NCBI GenBank assembly: GCA_963691705.1
Contig: OY829539.1
Span: 60,114,327-60,178,326, forward strand
DNA length: 64,000 nt
Direction: 5' to 3'
DNA from: Viola odorata
Taxonomy: Eukaryota > Streptophyta > Magnoliopsida > Malpighiales > Violaceae
A program made the translations under genes and the position numbers. Positions 1-9,599 of the stretch are shown here, piece after piece. Within the stretch, counting starts at the first letter, position 1. The number at the start of each line of letters is the position of its first letter. The notes below the pieces were generated by a model that saw nothing but the letters and a program-made list of their open reading frames with translations, searched no databases and was not told the DNA's origin.

Positions 1-497
1 TAATTAATTAAAGTGTCTATTTAATTAATTAAGCTAAATAGAAAGGCGCAGCCTTGCTTAAAGTAGTCAACGCGCGTCAACTCCAGGCTAGGCGAAACGG
101 GCAGGAGCCGTTCTCAACACAAGGGCCAGGCGGGGACGCGGAACGGGAACAGCAATCGGCATGCGCGACAGATGATAGAATCGGCAACGGCTAAATGAAA
201 CAGGCAAGTGCCGTTTTGACCAAAACGGCCGAGTGCCGTTTTGAGCGAAACGGTCAAGTGCCGATTGGTCGAAACGGTTCCATGCCGTTTCTAGCAGACT
301 CAACATCGGTCAAGGTGAAGGTGAGAAGATTCACCACTCTAGGTGTCTTCTCTCGAAGGGCGGCTCTCTCACTTGTCATCTCACATTCCAGCTCCTTGTG
401 AATGAGTGACGACAAACGGTCTTGAAGCTTTTGAGCTCTGGCTCGAGTCATTGGACCAGCTGGCGGTAAAGGCACCTGGATGCGTGGATTCGCATCA
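1..497 (-). repeat. 3' LTR of family A (partial)
   Basis: This segment matches 6751-7240 almost base for base and ends in GATTCGCATCA. It has an extra run near 372 (CTTGTCATCTCA region) and a short deletion near 37. It also encodes the last 81 codons of the pol frame. The first part of the LTR, about 435 bp by comparison with the right copy, lies outside the window. Confidence 0.92.
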
Positions 498-3310
498 TTC
501 CCTCCCCCTTCGGAAGGATTCGCCCTCGAATCCGAATCGGTATCAGCAGCAAGTCCATACTCGTCATCTGTATCAAACAAAACTAAGTCAGAAACATTGA
601 AAGTAGAGCTAACGGCACTGTACTCACTCGGCAACGCCAGTTTATAGGCGTTGTTGTTGATCTTCTCAACAATCTGGAACGGCCCGTCTCCTCTAGGAGA
701 TAGCTTGCCGCGGCGTTGGTCAGGAAAACGCTCCTTGCGCATATGCAACCAGACCCAATCGCCAACCTGGAACGTCACTAGCCGTCGGCCATCGTTCCGT
801 TTCTGCATCAGCTTCTCATTCATTCGCTCAATGTTCTGTTTCGCGCTAACATGTAATTGCTTGACAAAAGCAGCCTTCTGTGCACCATCTAAGCTTACAA
901 CATCACTCAAAGGTAAAGGAGTTAAATCCAAAACAGTTCTAGGATTAAATCCATACACAAGTTCAAACGGTGAGTAATGAGTAGTTGAATGAACAACACG
1001 GTTGTAAGCAAATTCAATAAACGGTAAATGATCAACCCAAGTAGAAACATGCTTACGAACTAACGTGCGTAAAAGTGAACCAAGAGTACGATTCACAACC
1101 TCTGTCTGACCATCCGTTTGTGGGTGATAAGAAGTAGAATACAACAATTTAGTACCAAGCTTCTTCCACAAGACACGCCAAAAATGACTAAGAAACTTAG
1201 TATCCCTATCACTCACAATAGTCAAAGGAACACCATGCAAACGGACTACTTCACGAAAGAATAAATCAGCAATCTGAGTAGCATCACAAGTAGTCGAACA
1301 GGCAATAAAGTGGGACATCTTCGAAAATCTGTCCACCACAACAAAGACACTATCCTTTCCATTCTTAGACCGAGGCAGCCCCACAACAAAATCCATGGAC
1401 AAATCGGTCCAAGGATGAGAAGGAACAGGTAACGGCATGTATTCGCCATGACCAGCAGATTTAGATTTGGCTCTACGACAAGTCAAACACCTAGCAATTA
1501 TGCGGACTACATCGCGTTTCATGTGAGGCCAATAAAAATGATCATGCAAGACATCTAAAGTTTTAGTCATGCCAAAGTGGCCCATCAGACCACCACTATG
1601 GGCTTCATGCACAAGTAATTCACGAAGAGAACAATGAGGGATGCACAATTGTTTCCCCTTAAATAAATATCCCTCTTGCTTAAAGAATTTAGAACCAGAA
1701 ATAGAAACGTCATGCATATAGATATCACCAAAATCAGAATCGGCAGCATAGAGTTCTATAATATGTGAAAACCCAAGCAACTTGGCATTAAGAGAAGTAA
1801 TTAATGCATACCTGCGTGACAACGCATCAGCAACAACATTCTCTTTACCTTGCTTGTACTGAATGTGATAAGGGAAAGCCTCAATAAACTCCATCCAAAC
1901 GGCATGTCGCCGATTGAGCTTCCCTTGTCCTTTGAGGTACTTCAAGCTCAAATGGTCAGTGTGGATGATGAACTCTCGCGGCATCAGGTAGTGTTGCCAT
2001 GTCTCCAATGCTCGGACAAGGGCATAGAACTCCTTGTCATAGGTCGGATATCGGAGTTGAGCATCCTTGAGTTTCTCACTGAAGAAGGCAATCGGCCGTT
2101 TCTCCTGCATCAGAACGGCACCGATGCCTAAGCCGCTGGCGTCACACTCTATCTCAAACGCTTTGTTGAAATCGGGCAAATCTAGCACGGGAGTGGCACA
2201 CAGCCGTTCCTTGAGGGTGTCAAACGCCTCCTCCTGCTGTTGTTCCCACCTGAAAGGAACATTCTTTTTAGTTAAATCATTCAACGAAACAGCAATGGTG
2301 CTAAAATCCTTGACAAAATGCCGATAGAAGCTCGCCAATCCATGGGACGATCTCACATCAGTAACGGCCTTCGGCGTTGGCCATTCCCGAATCGCACGGA
2401 TCTTCTCTTCATCCACTTTAACGCCATCTGCGCTCACAATGAAACCAAGAAAACCCACTTGTTCCATTGCAAAGGAACACTTGCTAGGTTTAGCATATAA
2501 TTTCTGCTTACGAAGTGTGAGAAAAACGTCCCTAAGATGGAAAACATGCTCATCAAATGTCTTGCTATAGATTAAGATATCATCAAAATAAACTACAACA
2601 AATTTGCCAATTAAGTGCCGAAGTACATGGTTCATTAACCTCATAAAGGTGCTAGGAGCATTAGTCAAGCCAAACGGCATAACCATCCATTCATATAAAC
2701 CATACTTAGTTTTAAAAGCAGTTTTCCATTCATCCCCTTCTTTCATGCGAATTTGGTGGTAGCCACTCATTAAATCAATTTTAGAAAATACTCTACTACC
2801 ACTTAATTCATCTAACATATCATCCAATCGAGGGATGGGATGGCGATACTTTACAGTGATTTTGTTGACTGCTCGACAATCAACACACATGCGCCAAGAT
2901 CCATCCTTCTTTGGAACTAGAATGACTGGAACGACACATGGCGACAGGCTCTCCCGAACATACCCACGCGCAAGCAAATCGTCCACTTGCCGTTGCAGTT
3001 CCTTGGTCTCCTCTGGATTGGATCGGTAAGCCGGCCGATGTGGAATTGCCGATCCAGGAACAAAGTCGATCTGATGTTCTATGCCACGGAGTGGAGGCAA
3101 GCCAGGCGGCATTTCTTCGGGCAGTACGTCATCAACTTCCTGTAAGAGAGAAGAAATACGAATCGGAACGGTATGTGGCCGTTCCGTTCCAGTGGAGGTC
3201 AAACAATAAGAGCGAAAACGGATTAGAAGAAGAGGACGGCTTGCGTCAAAACAGTTGTTATGAGAAATCAGTGCTCTCCTCACATCGCTTCCCTTGGCAT
3301 ATACGCTCAA
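254..3310 (-). CDS. pol: Ty3/gypsy Pol: reverse transcriptase, RNase H, integrase
   Basis: A 1018-codon open frame. In order it carries the RT start with PKKDGSWRMCVD (about residues 110-120), the RT catalytic box YFDDILIYS (about 243), RNase H with FEIECDASGLGIGAVL and HTDHLSLKYL, the integrase zinc finger (H-H then CLTCRRAKS), and the integrase core with MDFVVGLPRS, VSDRDTKF and HPQTDGQTEVVNRTL supplying D, D and E. It ends with a GPF/Y-like module (DGPFQIVEKINNNAYKL) and an acidic tail. The catalytic residues are present, so it could be active. There is no convincing ATG at its start. The frame is the same as the upstream gag frame and is separated from it by one UGA codon at 3331-3329. 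The last 81 codons lie inside the 3' LTR. Confidence 0.93.
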   Translation of the reverse strand: MSVYAKGSDVRRALISHNNCFDASRPLLLIRFRSYCLTSTGTERPHTVPIRISSLLQEVDDVLPEEMPPGLPPLRGIEHQIDFVPGSAIPHRPAYRSNPEETKELQRQVDDLLARGYVRESLSPCVVPVILVPKKDGSWRMCVDCRAVNKITVKYRHPIPRLDDMLDELSGSRVFSKIDLMSGYHQIRMKEGDEWKTAFKTKYGLYEWMVMPFGLTNAPSTFMRLMNHVLRHLIGKFVVVYFDDILIYSKTFDEHVFHLRDVFLTLRKQKLYAKPSKCSFAMEQVGFLGFIVSADGVKVDEEKIRAIREWPTPKAVTDVRSSHGLASFYRHFVKDFSTIAVSLNDLTKKNVPFRWEQQQEEAFDTLKERLCATPVLDLPDFNKAFEIECDASGLGIGAVLMQEKRPIAFFSEKLKDAQLRYPTYDKEFYALVRALETWQHYLMPREFIIHTDHLSLKYLKGQGKLNRRHAVWMEFIEAFPYHIQYKQGKENVVADALSRRYALITSLNAKLLGFSHIIELYAADSDFGDIYMHDVSISGSKFFKQEGYLFKGKQLCIPHCSLRELLVHEAHSGGLMGHFGMTKTLDVLHDHFYWPHMKRDVVRIIARCLTCRRAKSKSAGHGEYMPLPVPSHPWTDLSMDFVVGLPRSKNGKDSVFVVVDRFSKMSHFIACSTTCDATQIADLFFREVVRLHGVPLTIVSDRDTKFLSHFWRVLWKKLGTKLLYSTSYHPQTDGQTEVVNRTLGSLLRTLVRKHVSTWVDHLPFIEFAYNRVVHSTTHYSPFELVYGFNPRTVLDLTPLPLSDVVSLDGAQKAAFVKQLHVSAKQNIERMNEKLMQKRNDGRRLVTFQVGDWVWLHMRKERFPDQRRGKLSPRGDGPFQIVEKINNNAYKLALPSEYSAVSSTFNVSDLVLFDTDDEYGLAADTDSDSRANPSEGGGNDANPRIQVPLPPAGPMTRARAQKLQDRLSSLIHKELECEMTSERAALREKTPRVVNLLTFTLTDVESARNGMEPFRPIGT
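498..510 (-). promoter_or_regulatory. Polypurine tract of family A
   Basis: The plus strand reads TTCCCTCCCCCTT directly after the LTR end CATCA, so the minus strand carries a 13-base purine run immediately upstream of the 3' LTR. This is where second-strand priming occurs in LTR elements. Its position fixes the LTR border and shows that pol continues past it. Confidence 0.85.
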
Positions 3311-3328
3311 TTTCTTTTTATTGACCTC

Positions 3329-5329
3329 TCATTTTCTCTCAATGCCACTCTCAGCACGCTTACTCTTTTCGTGCGAATGTTTACACTCTCCCTCTGCATG
3401 CTTGCTGTTTTCATGCGAATGTTTACACTCGCCCTTTGCATGCTTGCTGTTTTCATGCGAATGTTTGAGGCTCACACTCTCGGTGTTTCCCTCTTTATTT
3501 TTCACACTCAAACCTTCTTTTTCTCTCGCAAGCTGTTTTGCAATTTCATATTCAGCATGTGACTTAGCAAGCCATTGCTGATCCTCAAACACTTCAGCTT
3601 GTGTTAACGGTGCCAAGGTAAATTTCTGGCCATCCTTAACCAACTTGTAGAGGTTTCTCTTTCCATCATGATTCGCTTCTCGATCAAACTGCCATGGTCG
3701 TCCAAGAAGGATATGGCTTGCTTGCATCGGCACAACATCACAGAGAACCTCATCTTGGTTTTTGCCGATACGAAACTTAACAAGCACCTGTTTGGTCACC
3801 TTAATACCGTTATCGTCCGTCATCCAGTGTAGACGATACGATTTCGGATGCTTTACCGTCGGCAATTCCAGCTTATGCACCATCAGCGCACTGGCACAGT
3901 TTGTGCAGCTTCCGTTATCAATAATAATGGAGCAACCCTTGTTATCAATTACACCTCGGGTATGGAACAGATTGGTGCGTTGCTCCTCATCACACACTTC
4001 TTCGGTGGATTGTACGTTCAGGTTCCGTCGGATTACAAGCAACCGAACCTGCTCACCTCTTTGACAGTCATCATCCAAATCGGCCTGACCATCTTCCTCA
4101 GGGTCCGATTCCTCCTGCTCATTATCCGATTCTTCCTCTCCATTCGGCCTGATGATGAAAACCCTCTTATTCGGACACTCCGATTTCTTGTGTCCTCGAC
4201 CGTTGCATTTGAAGCAAACAATTTCTCTAGTGGCTGGCCGATCTACAGGTGGAGTGTAAGGTTTGGTAGTAGCCGTTTTGGAAGGGATAACGGCACTGGC
4301 GGGGGTCTTTGGAACGGTAGGAGCCGTTCTGTCTTCCTTATTCCAAGACGGCTTCTTCCAAGGTGTCGAACCAGTAGACTTAGAAAAACTCTTAGCTTTT
4401 CGATGCTTCTCAATCTTTTGTGCCATGTGAAGCATCTCCTCAAGAGTATTGTATTGCGTCAGCTCCAGGGCGTTGGCAATCTCTGCATTCAAACCCGCAA
4501 TAAACCGAGCCATTGTTACCTCAGGTTCCTCAGTAATCTTTGCTTGAGTTAAAGCAATCTCCATCTCATTAAAGTAGGCACCAACTCCTTTGCTGCCTTG
4601 CTTCAAGGTTTGAAGCCGTTGATGAAGCTCACGGTGAAAGTGGGCAGGGACAAATCGTTGCCTCATCGCCTGTTTCATCTCACCCCAGTCAGTAATCGGA
4701 CCAGCATAAACGGCGGCTCTCTTCAGGTTGAGCTGCTCCCACCAATGACTAGCATACCCACCGAATTCTACTGCTGCTAACTGAACCTTCTTACCCTCCG
4801 AATAATTGTGGCATAGGAAAATAGCATCGACTTTCCGTTCCCAAGTCAGGAAAGCATCAGGGTCGTCAGTACCCTCAAACGGAGGTATTTTCATTTTGAT
4901 GCTGTTGAGATTAGCATCCAATCGGTCCTCGTCCCGATCTCTTCTACCACCCCGATCATCCCTTCTCTCCCTTCTCGGTCCGTCCCGAGCATATATCCAT
5001 CCTTCTCCCCCGTCAGGTTCTCCATCCAGATCAGGCTGTGGGACTTGTGGCCCACGTCTAGCAATTCGCCTGGGAGGAACTCGGGCAAGATCACGCTGCC
5101 GATTCACATTTCGTGGTCGACGAGCGACGTCATCCTCTTCGGACAGTTCGGTCGTATGCCCGTCATGTAGATCTTCCGCTGCTCTATTGACCGGGTTTAT
5201 GGTGGCTAACGCTTCCACCCGAGCCATTCTGGCATCGGCAGTTAATTGCCGTTCAGTCATGGTTCGGAGCTGTTCCGTTATGTTAGCCAACATGGCCGAC
5301 AGATCGGGCTGTACTCCTTCCTGAGCCAT
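3329..5329 (-). CDS. gag: Ty3/gypsy Gag with aspartic protease
   Basis: A 666-residue frame with ATG at 5329. An N-terminal helical stretch (about 10-45) is followed by an Arg/Asp-rich region, the retrotransposon Gag domain (about 145-300, with AFLTWERKVDAIFLCHNYS and ASHWWEQL), a CCHC zinc knuckle (CFKCNGRGHKKSEC, about 373), an acidic run and a retropepsin-like domain (IIIDNGSCTNCAS about 466, ILLGRPW about 546). The catalytic triplet reads DNG, a variant of the usual D(S/T)G. The C-terminus holds three copies of a 15-residue repeat around HSHENSKHAEGE. It ends in UGA, and pol follows in the same frame. Gag packages element RNA; the protease matures the polyprotein. Confidence 0.9.
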   Translation of the reverse strand: MAQEGVQPDLSAMLANITEQLRTMTERQLTADARMARVEALATINPVNRAAEDLHDGHTTELSEEDDVARRPRNVNRQRDLARVPPRRIARRGPQVPQPDLDGEPDGGEGWIYARDGPRRERRDDRGGRRDRDEDRLDANLNSIKMKIPPFEGTDDPDAFLTWERKVDAIFLCHNYSEGKKVQLAAVEFGGYASHWWEQLNLKRAAVYAGPITDWGEMKQAMRQRFVPAHFHRELHQRLQTLKQGSKGVGAYFNEMEIALTQAKITEEPEVTMARFIAGLNAEIANALELTQYNTLEEMLHMAQKIEKHRKAKSFSKSTGSTPWKKPSWNKEDRTAPTVPKTPASAVIPSKTATTKPYTPPVDRPATREIVCFKCNGRGHKKSECPNKRVFIIRPNGEEESDNEQEESDPEEDGQADLDDDCQRGEQVRLLVIRRNLNVQSTEEVCDEEQRTNLFHTRGVIDNKGCSIIIDNGSCTNCASALMVHKLELPTVKHPKSYRLHWMTDDNGIKVTKQVLVKFRIGKNQDEVLCDVVPMQASHILLGRPWQFDREANHDGKRNLYKLVKDGQKFTLAPLTQAEVFEDQQWLAKSHAEYEIAKQLAREKEGLSVKNKEGNTESVSLKHSHENSKHAKGECKHSHENSKHAEGECKHSHEKSKRAESGIERK
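3345..3480 (-). repeat. Three 45-bp tandem repeats at the gag 3' end
   Basis: A 45-bp unit containing TTTTCATGCGAATGTTTACA on the plus strand is repeated about three times. It encodes imperfect HSHENSKHA(K/E)GECK repeats directly before the gag stop codon. Confidence 0.85.
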
Positions 5330-5681
5330 CTATAAGTTTTCCTGAAATTCACAACACAAAAGAAAACGTAAAATTGCACTAACCTAGCGCTCCCTCACGT
5401 GTTTACTCTCGTGTTTAAACACTCTAATAATCTCACAAAATTCTTCTCAAAATCCTGCAATGTTCAAGCGTCAGTGAGACTCAAGAATTCAATAAAAGCT
5501 TCCAAGAAGACTCTCAAGGACAACTAGCTTCAAAACAATCGTTGATACTTGGTATTTGATTAATCGCAAGAGCAATCAATTAAACAAATAACAAGTGGAG
5601 TAGAAGACAAAATTAAGGAATCAAAGAAAAGCTCTATTCGACTCGAAACAACTTAAATAAAGTTAATCTCCAATTCTGATA

Positions 5682-5712
<31 letters not shown>

Positions 5713-6301
5713 GTATTTGACCTAATGCAACCTTCTCTTGATTCTTTTGAAGTTGCTGTTTTGTCTTTTTCTTTCTTCCTTTTTTATTTTTTATTTTTTT
5801 TTATTTTATTTTATTTTTTTTGACAGCAAAACACAATTTAGTGTTTTGATCAGAACTTTTTACTCTGAACTCCGAATCGATTGATTCTTTTTGATTCGGA
5901 AGCCCAACAAACACACCTTCCCTACGGGTTCCTATTCACTCAAAAGAAACTGCAGTAGCTATATATATAAATTCAATTTCGACAACTGAAAATTGTGCAG
6001 GATTTGGCAGCAAACACAATTTAGTAAATCGACTATAGCTTTTGATTCCGGTATCCGAATCGCTTGATTGTTTTTGATTCAGAAACCTAACAGGTGTAGC
6101 TTTCCAACGAGACCTTTCTCACCAAATTTGGACTTCAATAGCTATGTATATAAATACAATTTCGACTTGACAGACAAATTGCACATATACGAACCCAGCA
6201 CAACAAAGAAATCGGTTTTGAATGGAGTTGAAGAACACACCGATTCCAGCAATGAAAACTGGAAACAAGATAAGATACTTACCAATCTTTGAACGCCTTA
6301 A
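5330..6301 (-). other. Untranslated leader of family A
   Basis: Non-coding leader between the primer binding site and gag. It contains an (AT)n run near 5681-5702, T-rich tracts at 5756-5820 and two imperfect copies of a segment of about 184 bp, starting near 5824 and 6007. Each copy has an ACACAATTTAG start, a CCGAATCG.TTGATT core and an AACC/CCCAACA end. The same two-copy layout occurs in family B (22540-22880). Confidence 0.7.
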
Positions 6302-6313
6302 GCTCCGCTACCA
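6302..6313 (-). promoter_or_regulatory. Primer binding site of family A
   Basis: On the minus strand the LTR ends in GTATCA, then two bases (GT), then TGGTAGCGGAGC. This resembles the initiator-methionine tRNA site of plant elements (TGGTATCAGAGC) with three changes in the middle. The same 12 bases follow the copia LTR at 9226-9237. Confidence 0.7.
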
Positions 6314-6315
6314 AC

Positions 6316-7240
6316 TGATACGATCCTGGCTCCTTAGGATGCGTAGCACCAATTTTGATCTTTGTTCAAAGACGGATTTCCTGCGGAAATAAATAACTCG
6401 ACAAGTACGAGCTTAGACCACTTAGCTAACCTGTGCTAAGAGCCCTAATCGATTTCAAGTCAAGGATCTTGAATCGGATTCTTAGGACTAGACTCAACAA
6501 TGTGAGAATCACACTAAGATAAACGACACAATAATGCAACTCCAAGATTTACTTGTATACGACTCAAGTGTTACGGACTCAAGAAGAACAAGGTTCAACC
6601 AACTTGAACAAGGGGCGGAGATTTGAAGAGAATATCTCAAATTATCAAAATAACAGCCAAGTTTCTAAGGAGGCCAAGCGGCTCCTTATATAGGTTACAA
6701 GCAAACCCTAATTCCATAAAAGGAATAATAAATAAAGTAAAATACTTAACTAATTAATTAAAGTGTCTATTTAATTAATTAAGCTAAAATAAATAGAAAG
6801 GTGCAGCCTTGCTTAAAGTAGTCAACGCGCGTCAACTCCAGGCTAGGCGAAACGGGCAGGAGCCGTTCTCAACACAAGGGCCAGGCGGGGACGCGGAACG
6901 GGAACAACAATCGGCATGCGCGACAGATGATAGAATCGGCAACGGCTAAATGAAACAGGCAAGTGCCGTTTTGACCAAAACGGCCGAGTGCCGTTTTGAG
7001 CGAAACGGTCAAGTGCCGATTGGTCGAAACGGTTCCATGCCGTTTCTAGCAGACTCAACATCGGTCAAGGTGAAGGTGAGAAGATTCACCACTCTAGGTG
7101 TCTTCTCTCGAAGGGTGGCTCTCTCACATTCCAGCTCCTTGTGAATGAGTGACGACAAACGGTCTTGAAGCTTTTGAGCTCTGGCTCGAGTCATTGGACC
7201 AGCTGGCGGTAAAGGCACCTGGATGCGTGGATTCGCATCA
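6316..7240 (-). repeat. 5' LTR of family A (925 bp, complete)
   Basis: It begins TGATACGATCC and ends GGATTCGCATCA, so the ends form an inverted repeat (TGATRCGA). Family B LTRs start with the same bases. The right part (7009-7240) repeats the pol C-terminal coding stretch, because the coding region runs into the LTR. It is not a second truncated element. Confidence 0.9.
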
Positions 7241-7890
7241 CAAGTCCAACACCTGTAGATTATGCAAATTGGCCATTTCTTTTGGTATTATGCCTGCCAC
7301 AACAACACCAATTTCTTGAGGATCAAAAACGAAAGTGGTACCTGTCAAGTTGTTTGTGTCCATATATATTTCCTGCAACCAAGTGCAATTTCCAATCTCC
7401 CTCGGTATGTTGCCTTTGAATTCATTGCCAGTAGTTAGTACTAATCATGTTCACGCCAATTTGTCCTACCACCCTATGGACTAGTTATTTACTATTTGGC
7501 TTATTTTACACAAAATTGGTAGGTTTCAGAGAAAAGAAAAGAAAAGAAATGGGAAAAATACAGGAGTTGATAAAAGACTTGTCCATCTTGTCAAGATTCC
7601 CAATTTCATTTGGGATTCTTCCACTGAACTTGTTGTAACCCAAATTCAAGTACTTCAATTGGTGCAAATTTTCTACTTCTGGAGGGATTTGGCCATGGAA
7701 GTTATTGTTGCTCAAATTGATAGATACTAGAAATGAGAGGCTGCCCAATTGAGGAGCAATGGTGCCCTCAAGCTGAAAGTTAGCAAGATTTAAGGATGCG
7801 ACTCTTTGGCGAGGAAGGTTGCAAGCGACGCCGACCCAGTTGCAAAATGAAGTGGATGTAGACCAATTGTTTGATAAAATGTTTCTAGGA
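7241..7890 (-). pseudogene. LRR receptor-kinase-like gene, 5' fragment
   Basis: On the minus strand from about 7880 an LRR N-terminal cap (NNWSTSTSFCNWVGVAC) leads into LRRs such as LVSINLSNNNFHGQIPPEV and LKYLNLGYNKFSGRIPNEI. After a non-coding stretch an LRR with GNIPREIGNCTWLQEIYMD appears, then a likely short intron (GTACC...GGCAG near 7340-7270) that would join LTG to IIPKEMANLHNLQVLDL. The frame stops at the LTR of family A at 7240. No signal peptide or ATG is found upstream because a stop precedes the cap. No kinase domain is present. It looks like an immune-receptor-type LRR-RLK broken by the gypsy insertion. Confidence 0.75.
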
Positions 7891-8880
7891 CAGAGAAATA
7901 CTAATCAAAGGCACCATCCTAAGCGTCATTTATGTTTCATTTGTTGAAGAAACAGAGTGTCAATAATGTGACAATGTAGAAATTGCCCTCTTTTACGTTT
8001 TCAGGGAAAAGCCAAAGAAGAGAAGAAAAGGGAAGCTACTCAAGTGGAAAGTTTGGAGTCATCCAGTCAATTAAGAGTTGCCTATACTGCGTTCATAGCA
8101 AGAAAGAGCGAGTAAATGCACGCTAGCTCGCCCGCACATACACACTATATTCGCCTGTGTATGCTGATATTCACATATTTTAAGCTTCATTTGCTCGTAT
8201 GATTTACTATCACATTTTTATTCATTTATGTGTAAATTCTTTGGTTCGTTATTGTTGATTTATATCTTATTACCAACTTGTTAGCCGGAGAGTCCAAATT
8301 ATGAAAAGCTAGTGAATTAAATGATATGAAATGCATTATTTTTAAGGTTAAATTTTATATAAAAAAAAACTCCATATTTTATAAAATATTCAATTTTTGC
8401 CCCCTATAACTAAAACCTTACAAATAAAAATTCAAAAAATGGTAAAATAAAATCAAAAAATTATGCAAATTTTAAGGAAAATGTAACAAATATAGAAATC
8501 ATTTCAGTGAAAAAAACAATAAGAAAACTCAAAATAAATTGTAAATAAGATTTAATTATTATTTTTATTTTCTTAGGTAATACCGTATCTCTTCTATGTA
8601 AGTATTTTTTTCATAACTAAATTGTCATGATTTAATAGATTTGTACTTAATTTGTTGTTATTTGGTTTGATTACAGAAGGAACTAGCAATAGTGTCACAC
8701 TAATCACATTCTACCGCAACTGTCCAAATCAACCTAAAACACATATCCTCAGAAGATGAGGATTAGAAATCACATGCGAGTTATACTGAAATATGCATTA
8801 GAAACTTAACTACCACAGATCGCAATTACCAGAATAAAGAGATGACAAAAAGAACCGGGAGATAGCTAAGCTTGTAAGAT
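7891..8880. other. AT-rich spacer
   Basis: I see no gene here. The stretch is AT-rich, especially 8330-8600, with no long frame and no recognisable repeat. Confidence 0.6.
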
Positions 8881-8955
8881 GGTGTTTGGCGTTGAGGTTC
8901 TACGACAGGAAGCTCTGGGCCAAACCTAGAAGCTCTAAATGGGCGTTTGGCATAG
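8881..8955. mobile_element. Possible hAT-like MITE, left remnant
   Basis: The sequence has GTGTTTGGCGTTGAGG and GGGCGTTTGGC, motifs typical of hAT-type termini. Beyond the copia element, 26530-26715 contains the counterpart ACCAAACACC and CACCAAACAGACCCTA. The copia element therefore probably landed in an older DNA-transposon-derived sequence. No target duplication was found, so this is a weak call. Confidence 0.35.
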
Positions 8956-8960
8956 CATGG

Positions 8961-9225
8961 TATCAAGCCCACAAGAATATATCAAGCCCAAGCCCACAAG
9001 AACACAAATAATGTTGTTGAATATCAGAGAAACCCAAAAGTCCACCTCCGCGTGCTCTACCTCCGCGTGCTCCACCTCCGCGTGCACCTTCTCCACCTAC
9101 CATGCACCAAAGTCCAAGAGCTGAAGATATGCAATATCTCTAGGTTGAATCCAAGCTCATCCTTGTATCTATAAATAGACGTAGCATAGCATTGTAATAA
9201 ATCAAGCAATTCTTAGAATTCAATA
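8961..9225 (+). repeat. Copia 5' LTR
   Basis: It begins TATCAAGCCC and ends AGAATTCAATA, and is flanked on the left by CATGG. It contains three CTCCGCGTGCTC-type short repeats (9045-9085) and a TATAAATA box near 9170-9178 that is a plausible promoter. Confidence 0.93.
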
Positions 9226-9237
9226 TGGTAGCGGAGC
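9226..9237 (+). promoter_or_regulatory. Copia primer binding site
   Basis: TGGTAGCGGAGC directly follows the LTR end. It is identical over 12 bases to the primer site of the gypsy families A and B in this window. Confidence 0.75.
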
Positions 9238-9599
9238 AATATCTCTAACGAGTTCTCTGCAATTTTTTTTTTTTCGAATTCATTCACATTCTACACTAAC
9301 CTTTTCTACAAATTTTCAACTTCAAATCTGGAAATTTTCACGACAAACCGCCGCCGCACAAGAACACACGCGCCGCCACGCTCCGCTCTCCGGGTCCGAC
9401 TCTAGCCAACTGTGATCGTCCATTCACAGTGCCTTCCGTCGTCCATATCTTACCACGCGCCGCTCCCTGACGTTCCCCGACGTCGATTTCATCTGACTGC
9501 AAAGTCTCAGTCCATTCCGAAACCGGACGCGCCGCCTACGACGTTCACGCGCCACCGCCCAACTTCCATCTTCACGCGCAGGCAAACTGCAGCAAGGGC

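Larger units (their letters stand above)
1..7240 (-). mobile_element. Ty3/gypsy LTR retrotransposon, family A, left end cut by window
   Basis: Read on the minus strand the order is 5' LTR (7240-6316), primer binding site, leader, gag-protease, pol, polypurine tract and 3' LTR. Only the last 497 bp of the 3' LTR lie inside the window. Over the comparable 490 bp the two LTRs differ by about three substitutions and a few short indels (counted by eye), so the insertion is young. The right flank begins CAAGT and is LRR-gene sequence; the matching target duplication would lie left of position 1. The pol tail has no chromodomain that I recognise. Its GPMTRARAQKL ending and its extension into the LTR recall CRM-type chromoviruses, which is an inference. 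Confidence 0.93.

Noticed and set aside
2938..3324. 128-codon plus-strand frame
   Set aside because: Shadow of the gypsy pol gene on the opposite strand.
4806..5324. 172-codon plus-strand frame
   Set aside because: Shadow of the gypsy gag gene.
7009..7240. A second, truncated pol gene to the right of family A
   Set aside because: The pol end is encoded inside the LTR: the LTR ends TGATACG...GCATCA and the polypurine tract lies at 498-510, so this is just the 5' LTR copy.
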